From: JBBTCX01 sp038043045
Lineage (GTDB): Bacteria > Planctomycetota > Phycisphaerae > UBA1845
NCBI GenBank assembly: GCA_038043045.1
Contig: JBBTCX010000227.1
Location: forward strand, 1 to 18,726
Length of the DNA: 18,726 bases
Direction: 5' to 3'
Part shown: positions 15,045 through 18,726 of the stretch, piece by piece
Position numbering within the stretch: the first letter of the stretch is position 1
Layout: every line of letters starts with the position of its first letter
Program-made: the position numbers and the translations under genes
The notes under the pieces: generated by a model
The model's input: only the letters and a program-made list of their open reading frames with translations
Database searches by the model: none
Told to the model about the DNA's origin: nothing

Positions 15045-15323
15045 CTATAATCCCTCGACATCGACCGCGCTTTCCAGAATCTCTTTGCGAAGCTTCGGCT
15101 TGATCCCGTCTACCAGCACCAAATCCACTCGTCGGCCCACCAAATCCTCCAGAAAAAACTTCAACCCCATGTACGAGTCAAAAGTCTTTTTCTCCAGGTC
15201 GACAAGAAAATCGACATCACTTTCGGGGTTAGTCGTTCCATTAACCCACGACCCAAACAACGCCAACCGCCGAACGCCAAACGCGCGGATTTCCTCACGT
15301 CGTTGCGAAAGCACGGACATCAT
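15045..15323 (-). CDS. MNT-type nucleotidyltransferase (MntA antitoxin-like), orphan
   Basis: A 92-aa minimal nucleotidyltransferase of the DNA polymerase beta fold. It carries an exact GSx10DxD motif, with Gly24-Ser25 in LALFGSWVNG and Asp36/Asp38 in ESDVDFLVDL. A later VDLVLVDG supplies the third acidic residue. In MNT/HEPN pairs this protein is the antitoxin that adenylylates the HEPN RNase toxin. No HEPN frame is next to it, so it is an orphan or acts on another partner. The frame extends upstream to an ATG at 15404, adding 27 residues without family character; I prefer the internal ATG 15323 on length, but neither start has a good ribosome site. It follows the GNAT gene on the same strand. 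Confidence 0.85.
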   Translation of the reverse strand: MMSVLSQRREEIRAFGVRRLALFGSWVNGTTNPESDVDFLVDLEKKTFDSYMGLKFFLEDLVGRRVDLVLVDGIKPKLRKEILESAVDVEGL

Positions 15324-15420
15324 TTCATTCGTCGAGCGTACCAATACAGTTTCTCCATTCTGCCTCGCTCCAACCCAACCTCGTCGCCCCAACCAAGAAT
15401 CCATCGTACCAAAATCAAGC

Positions 15421-15440
15421 GGTCAGGTCATCGAACCAAC
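15421..15440. repeat. Decayed copy of the GGTCGGGTCATCGACCCGAC palindrome
   Basis: These 20 bases match 15769-15788 at 17 positions. The copy contains the GNAT stop codon (minus-strand TGA at 15425-15423), created by the change at 15425 from the CGA found in the intact copy. The last five GNAT residues, VGSMT, are the same residues encoded in the same frame by the intact copy. Confidence 0.6.
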
Positions 15441-16046
15441 CTTCTGTCGCCCTCTCCACTCCCCCTCCAAAATCCCATACATCGCCGCGCTGCACCACTC
15501 GCCCTTCAAATAATAATTCTCCCGTAGCCGACCCTCCATCACCATCCCCAACCGCTCGGCCACACGGCACGACGCCGTATTCCGCGGATCACAATCCGCA
15601 AAAACCCGATGCAAATCCAACGTCGTAAACCCAAAACCCAGCAACGCACTCGCGGCCTCAAACGCATATCCCTTCCCCCAATGCGAAGGGTGCAACAAAT
15701 ACCACATCATCGCCTCCCGATGTTCAGGCCTATTGACCCCCAACCCGCACCGCCCGATCAATCTCGTAGGTCGGGTCATCGACCCGACATCAACTCCACC
15801 GCCATGCGACGATTCGTCGGGTCTATCATGTTCACTTCGCACCACGATCGCAAAATCAAAAGCAACCCGCGGCTCCGTCTTCTGGTCACGAACCGCCCCG
15901 GCGATGTACTTGCGTGTCTGTTCCAAAGTCTGTGGATCAAATGGCAAGTACCGCGTCACACGCGGATCACTCACGATCTCCTGTAACGCCTCCGCATCCT
16001 CCACACAAAGCTCTCGCAACAACAACCGCGATGTTTCAAAAATCAT
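15423..16046 (-). CDS. GNAT family acetyltransferase, RimJ/RimL-like
   Basis: A 207-aa N-acetyltransferase that would move an acetyl group from acetyl-CoA to a protein N-terminus, amino acid or drug amine. It opens with FETSRLLLRELCVEDAEAL, and has LIGRCGLGVNRPEHREAMM (96-114), the acetyl-CoA loop HWGKGYAFEA and the C-terminal CRVAERLGMVMEGRLREN. I start at ATG 16046, just after GAGGAA; an ATG at 16070 in frame is weaker. Residues about 71-95 form an extra loop between the strand DFAIVV and LIGRCGL, and are encoded by a palindromic repeat (15766-15828). The final VGSMT and the stop codon come from a decayed copy of the same repeat. The acceptor substrate is unknown. It is divergent from ygiQ. 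Confidence 0.85.
   Translation of the reverse strand: MIFETSRLLLRELCVEDAEALQEIVSDPRVTRYLPFDPQTLEQTRKYIAGAVRDQKTEPRVAFDFAIVVRSEHDRPDESSHGGGVDVGSMTRPTRLIGRCGLGVNRPEHREAMMWYLLHPSHWGKGYAFEAASALLGFGFTTLDLHRVFADCDPRNTASCRVAERLGMVMEGRLRENYYLKGEWCSAAMYGILEGEWRGRQKVGSMT
15766..15828. repeat. Palindromic repeat unit inside the GNAT gene
   Basis: GTAGGTCGGGTC (15766-15777) with GACCCGAC (15781-15788) forms a perfect hairpin around a 3-nt loop. A half-unit GTCGGGTC (15816-15823) follows after 27 nt, so the element may be about 63 bp long with its right half decayed. The 23-nt unit 15766-15788 is identical to 16401-16423. It is read in frame in the GNAT gene. Confidence 0.8.
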
Positions 16047-16102
16047 GAATTCCTCGATTCGCATTCGCAATACACGGCCGTTTAGCGCGGACTCTCGCCA
16101 AC

Positions 16103-16136
16103 CAGAACCGCGAGTGCCAACGAGCGGTCATTCTTG
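16103..16136 (+). repeat. GAGCGGTCATTCTTG repeat, copy 1
   Basis: The 15-mer GAGCGGTCATTCTTG (16122-16136) recurs exactly at 16387-16401, 265 nt away. The bases before it (CAGAACCGCGAGTGCC) resemble those before the second copy (CGAGCTGCGACCGTCAGG). It lies in the 233-bp gap between the divergent GNAT and ygiQ genes. Confidence 0.65.
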
Positions 16137-16163
16137 CCCGACTTCTCGTGCCATGACCGGCCA

Positions 16164-16192
16164 TTGGCGTCGAGACATCAAGCCAGTATAAT
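16164..16192 (+). promoter_or_regulatory. Sigma70-type promoter of ygiQ
   Basis: TTGGCG (16164-16169) and TATAAT (16187-16192) are exactly 17 nt apart. The start would be near 16199, giving an 80-nt leader before the ygiQ ATG. The leader contains AAGGAG (near 16216) before a short 34-codon frame starting at 16240, which overlaps the ygiQ start; whether it is translated is unknown. Confidence 0.65.
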
Positions 16193-16279
16193 TCCGACAG
16201 CCGAAAAACTAAACCAAGGAGTCTTTCCGCGAGCCGAGATGAAACACGGCAGACGGATAGGCCTCGAAAGGAAAAACAA

Positions 16280-18355
16280 ATGGTTCTCAGTAGCCCCAGC
16301 GCGACACCGGGTTCGTTCTCGCCGACGACTTATATCCCGTTAAATGTCCTGAGAATTTCTGACCAATCCGAGCTGCGACCGTCAGGGAGCGGTCATTCTT
16401 GTAGGTCGGGTCATCGACCCGACGCATTGCAACATCTTCCGATATCGCGCCAAGAAATGCTCGATCGCGACTGGAACGAAGTCGACATCGTCTTCGTCAC
16501 CGGCGATGCCTACATCGATCATCCTAGTTTTGCGATGGCGATTCTTTCGCGCGTATTGGAAGCCGCCGGATTCAAGGTGGCCATTCTCTCTCAACCGAAA
16601 TGGGACACCTGCGAACCCTGGAAAGAATTCGGCAAACCACGACTCTTCTTCGCCATCTCCGCCGGCAACATGGACTCGATGATCAACCACTACACCGCCA
16701 ACAAAAAAGTCCGCAACGACGACGCCTATTCCCCCGGCGGACGAATCGGACTGCGCCCCGACCGCGCCACCAACGTCTACTGCCAACGCGCCCGCGAAGC
16801 CTATAAGGGCGTCCCGGTTATCGCAGGCGGCGTCGAAGCCAGCCTCCGCCGCCTCGCTCACTACGACTACTGGAGCGACACCGTGAAGCGATCGATCCTG
16901 CTGGATGCAAAGGCCGATCTCGTCATGTTCGGCATGGGCGAATCCGCCATCGTCGAAATCGCCACTCGCCTCGCCAATGGCGAATCCGTCCGCGACCTCC
17001 GCGACATGCGCGGAATCGCCTACGCCCTCGGGGCCAAAGACTCCCCACCAGCGGGTGACAACACTTTGACACTCCCATCGTTCGAGAAAGTCAAATCCGA
17101 CAAACTCGCCTTCGCCGAAGCCACCCGCCGTATCCACCTCGAAACCAATCCCTACAACGCGCGCACGCTCATTCAATTCCACGACCGCCAAGCCGTGTTA
17201 TGCAACCCGCCGCGGCTCCCCGAATCTCAACAGGCCATGGACTTCTTCTACGACCTTCCCTATACGCGAAAACCGCATCCGAGTTACAAAGAACCGATCC
17301 CTGCGATGCAGATCGTGAAAGACTCCGTCACCATCATGCGCGGTTGTTTCGGCGGGTGCACCTATTGTTCCATCACCACCCATCAAGGCCGGATCATTCA
17401 ATCGCGCAGCAAGACCTCCATCGTCAACGAAATCTCCGCGATGGGCCGCGATCCGGAATTCAAAGGCATCGTCAGCGACATCGGCGGTCCCACGGCCAAC
17501 ATGTACGAAATGCGCTGCGTTCGCCCCGAGATCGAAGCCATCTGCCGCCGCCTTTCTTGCGTGCATCCGACCGTGTGCCAACTGCTTGGCACCGATCACG
17601 GCCCGCTCATTGCCATCATGCGCGAAGGGCGACAACAGAGCGGCATTCGTAAGATTTTCGTCGCCAGTGGTGTGCGCATGGACCTCGCCCGACTTTCACC
17701 GGAGTACATGAAAGAGCTGACCACCTACCATGTCGGCGGACATCTGAAAGTCGCACAAGAACACACCGACTCGCGCACGCTTTCGCTCATGAAACGACCC
17801 GCGCCGGAAACGTTTGTCGATTTCGCTTCTCAATTTTCCGACCAATCCAAACAGGCCGGGAAAAAACAGTTTCTCGTTCCTTATTTCATCTCCGCCCATC
17901 CAGGCAGTGATCTCAACGCGATGATCGACCTTGCCGTTTTTCTCAAACAAAACGGCTATAAGCCGGAACAGGTTCAAGACTTTATTCCCGCGCCGTTCGA
18001 TATCGCCGCGTGCATGTACCACACCGGCCTCGACCCGATGACCATGAAACCGGTGCCGGTCGCGAAGGGACTCCGCGACCGAAAAATGCAACGGGCGCTG
18101 ATGCAGTTTTTTAAACCCGAGAATTATTTCACGGTTCGCAAAGCCCTCCTACAAGCCGATCGCGGCGATCTCATAAGTGACGGTTGCGACGGTTTGATCC
18201 CCGCCCGCGCACCGCTTGCGGCCGTGAATGCCCGTCGTCAAGCAGCACAAAACATCCGCGAGTCCGATCATGTTCATTCCCAAAAGCGACTGCCCCAAAC
18301 GGGCTATCGCCCGGGGCGCAGGTCGGCCACGCGACGATCGCGAGAACAAACCTAA
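16280..18355 (+). CDS. ygiQ: YgiQ family radical SAM protein
   Basis: A 691-aa protein of the YgiQ (UPF0313) family: radical S-adenosylmethionine enzymes with a B12-binding-like N-domain and an unsettled reaction. Family sequence starts near residue 52 with HLPISRQEM and continues with IVFVTGDAYIDHPSFAMAIL, AGNMDSMINHYTANKKVRND, GGVEASLRRLAHYDYWSDTV and MFGMGES. The cluster-binding cysteines are in RGCFGGCTYCSITTHQGRII (Cys356, Cys360, Cys363), and SAHPGSDLNAMIDLA and DFIPAPFD follow. ATG 16280 has AAAGGA 7 nt upstream. Residues 1-51 are not family-like, and 31-48 are encoded by two abutting palindromic repeats; the last 21 residues also come from a palindrome region. The reading frame stays open through all of these. 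The in-frame ATG at the conserved SRQEM (residue 60) is too late to be the start. Confidence 0.9.
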   Translation: MVLSSPSATPGSFSPTTYIPLNVLRISDQSELRPSGSGHSCRSGHRPDALQHLPISRQEMLDRDWNEVDIVFVTGDAYIDHPSFAMAILSRVLEAAGFKVAILSQPKWDTCEPWKEFGKPRLFFAISAGNMDSMINHYTANKKVRNDDAYSPGGRIGLRPDRATNVYCQRAREAYKGVPVIAGGVEASLRRLAHYDYWSDTVKRSILLDAKADLVMFGMGESAIVEIATRLANGESVRDLRDMRGIAYALGAKDSPPAGDNTLTLPSFEKVKSDKLAFAEATRRIHLETNPYNARTLIQFHDRQAVLCNPPRLPESQQAMDFFYDLPYTRKPHPSYKEPIPAMQIVKDSVTIMRGCFGGCTYCSITTHQGRIIQSRSKTSIVNEISAMGRDPEFKGIVSDIGGPTANMYEMRCVRPEIEAICRRLSCVHPTVCQLLGTDHGPLIAIMREGRQQSGIRKIFVASGVRMDLARLSPEYMKELTTYHVGGHLKVAQEHTDSRTLSLMKRPAPETFVDFASQFSDQSKQAGKKQFLVPYFISAHPGSDLNAMIDLAVFLKQNGYKPEQVQDFIPAPFDIAACMYHTGLDPMTMKPVPVAKGLRDRKMQRALMQFFKPENYFTVRKALLQADRGDLISDGCDGLIPARAPLAAVNARRQAAQNIRESDHVHSQKRLPQTGYRPGRRSATRRSREQT
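16377..16423 (+). repeat. Two abutting palindromes in the ygiQ N-terminal coding region
   Basis: GACCG (16377-16381) pairs with CGGTC (16390-16394), and the sequence through 16401 repeats GAGCGGTCATTCTTG from 16122-16136. It runs directly into the 23-nt palindrome 16401-16423, identical to 15766-15788. Both are translated in ygiQ as LRPSGSGHSCRSGHRPD. Confidence 0.8.
18292..18317 (+). repeat. Palindrome at the ygiQ 3' end
   Basis: GCCCC (18292-18296) and CGGGC (18300-18304) pair with GCCCG (18309-18313) and GGGC (18314-18317), with AAA unpaired on one side. It lies 38 nt before the ygiQ stop and encodes part of its basic tail. There is no T-tract, so I do not call it a terminator. Confidence 0.55.
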
Positions 18356-18726
18356 TCCCTTTGGTTCGGCGTTTGCTCTACCCCCAATCAGTGTGCCTCC
18401 TAAAACTCCAGCGACCCGCGGGTTTCAGCCCGCGCGGCCTTTCCCGCCGAAGTGGGTATTGTTCCCGATCCCACCCCGCGTTCCGTCAGAACCACCCTCG
18501 TACCCGTCGCGTTCATCGCAAACTTCCCAGCGTCCGCCGATGTTTCAGGGGCGATAGGGGTCAGGGACACCGTGTCAATGAGTACCTCCGTCGCGCCGGT
18601 CCAGGCTTAAGAAAAAAAACGATGCGCATCGTAGACATCGCTTATTTTGATTCCGAACACGACGAGTACTGTGTGGCTCGGATGCGAGAGTCGCTCAAGG
18701 CGTTTGCTTGATCGTTATCGGGCCGA
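18356..18726. other. Gene-free tail of the window with repeats
   Basis: No convincing gene is visible in these 371 bp. They hold the second CCGCGGG repeat (18410-18445) and, near 18556-18575, GGGGTCAGGGACACCGTGTC, which contains the small palindrome GACACCGTGTC. Sequence of this type often borders REP-associated transposase genes, so a mobile element may begin beyond the window edge; that is a guess. Confidence 0.4.
18410..18445 (+). repeat. CCGCGGG palindromic repeat, copy 2
   Basis: Arms CGCGGG (18417-18422) and CCCGCG (18429-18434), with the same AGCGA start and TTTCCC end as the copy at 14175-14210; 31 of 36 positions agree. It lies in the same orientation, in the gap after ygiQ. Confidence 0.75.

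Noticed and set aside
16240..16343. 34-codon frame overlapping the ygiQ start as a leader peptide
   Set aside because: It has AAGGAG about 20 nt upstream, too far for normal initiation, and overlaps the ygiQ start in another frame; it is very basic and has no attenuator structure.
16382..17191. Open minus-strand frame of 269 codons
   Set aside because: It is antisense to the conserved YgiQ core, and its Gly/Val/Asp-rich product is typical of a shadow frame.
18622..18711. 29-codon frame MRIVDIAYFDSEHDEYC...
   Set aside because: It is very short, has no ribosome site, and has no recognisable family.
13407..18726. CRISPR array suggested by the many short repeats
   Set aside because: The repeats are of several kinds, irregularly spaced and partly inside genes; there are no regular spacers and no cas genes.

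Overview
The window looks like a chromosomal segment of a Gram-negative bacterium, most likely of the Planctomycetota/PVC group. The grounds are a CMP-Kdo synthetase gene (Kdo-type outer membrane) next to a CTP synthase gene, a PEP-CTERM/exosortase-sorted beta-propeller, a fused E1 alpha-beta 2-oxoacid dehydrogenase, several short families I associate with planctomycete genomes, and many short palindromic intergenic repeats. There is no rRNA, tRNA, CRISPR array, transposase or phage module that I can support. The phylum is an inference, not a measurement.

Left block (1-8238, + strand). A near-consensus sigma70 promoter (62-90) drives kdsB and then pyrG, which make CMP-Kdo and its substrate CTP. 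A D12-class DNA adenine methyltransferase gene overlaps the pyrG stop by ATGA, so it is probably co-translated. An AT-rich patch (3944-4256) follows, with a possible frameshifted remnant on the minus strand. Next is a Ser/Lys-rich basic protein of unknown function with biased codons and a strong terminator (4876-4912), then a 568-bp non-coding gap holding a 134-bp inverted repeat. A putative lipoprotein, a zinc-ribbon protein and a secreted PEP-CTERM six-repeat propeller complete the block.

Middle block (8250-13406, - strand). In transcription order: glutaryl-CoA dehydrogenase-like acyl-CoA dehydrogenase; a membrane-anchored thioredoxin (TlpA-like) protein with an extra N-terminal domain; an 89-aa conserved hypothetical; and a 775-aa fused E1 component of a 2-oxoacid dehydrogenase. 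The last three are tightly spaced and probably co-transcribed. The E1 and acyl-CoA dehydrogenase suggest amino-acid or ketoacid catabolism, but no E2/E3 genes are present.

Right block (13407-18726) is accessory in character: a DUF2442 protein, a NYN-domain putative RNase, an orphan MNT nucleotidyltransferase (MntA antitoxin-like, no HEPN partner), a GNAT acetyltransferase and a divergently transcribed YgiQ-type radical SAM protein. It is dense in short palindromic repeats of at least seven kinds. The most interesting signal in the window is that one of these, a perfect 23-nt palindromic unit, lies inside coding sequence in frame: once in a loop of the GNAT protein, once in the YgiQ N-terminal extension, and in a decayed copy that supplies the GNAT stop codon. 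This resembles protein-coding palindromic elements such as those of Rickettsia.
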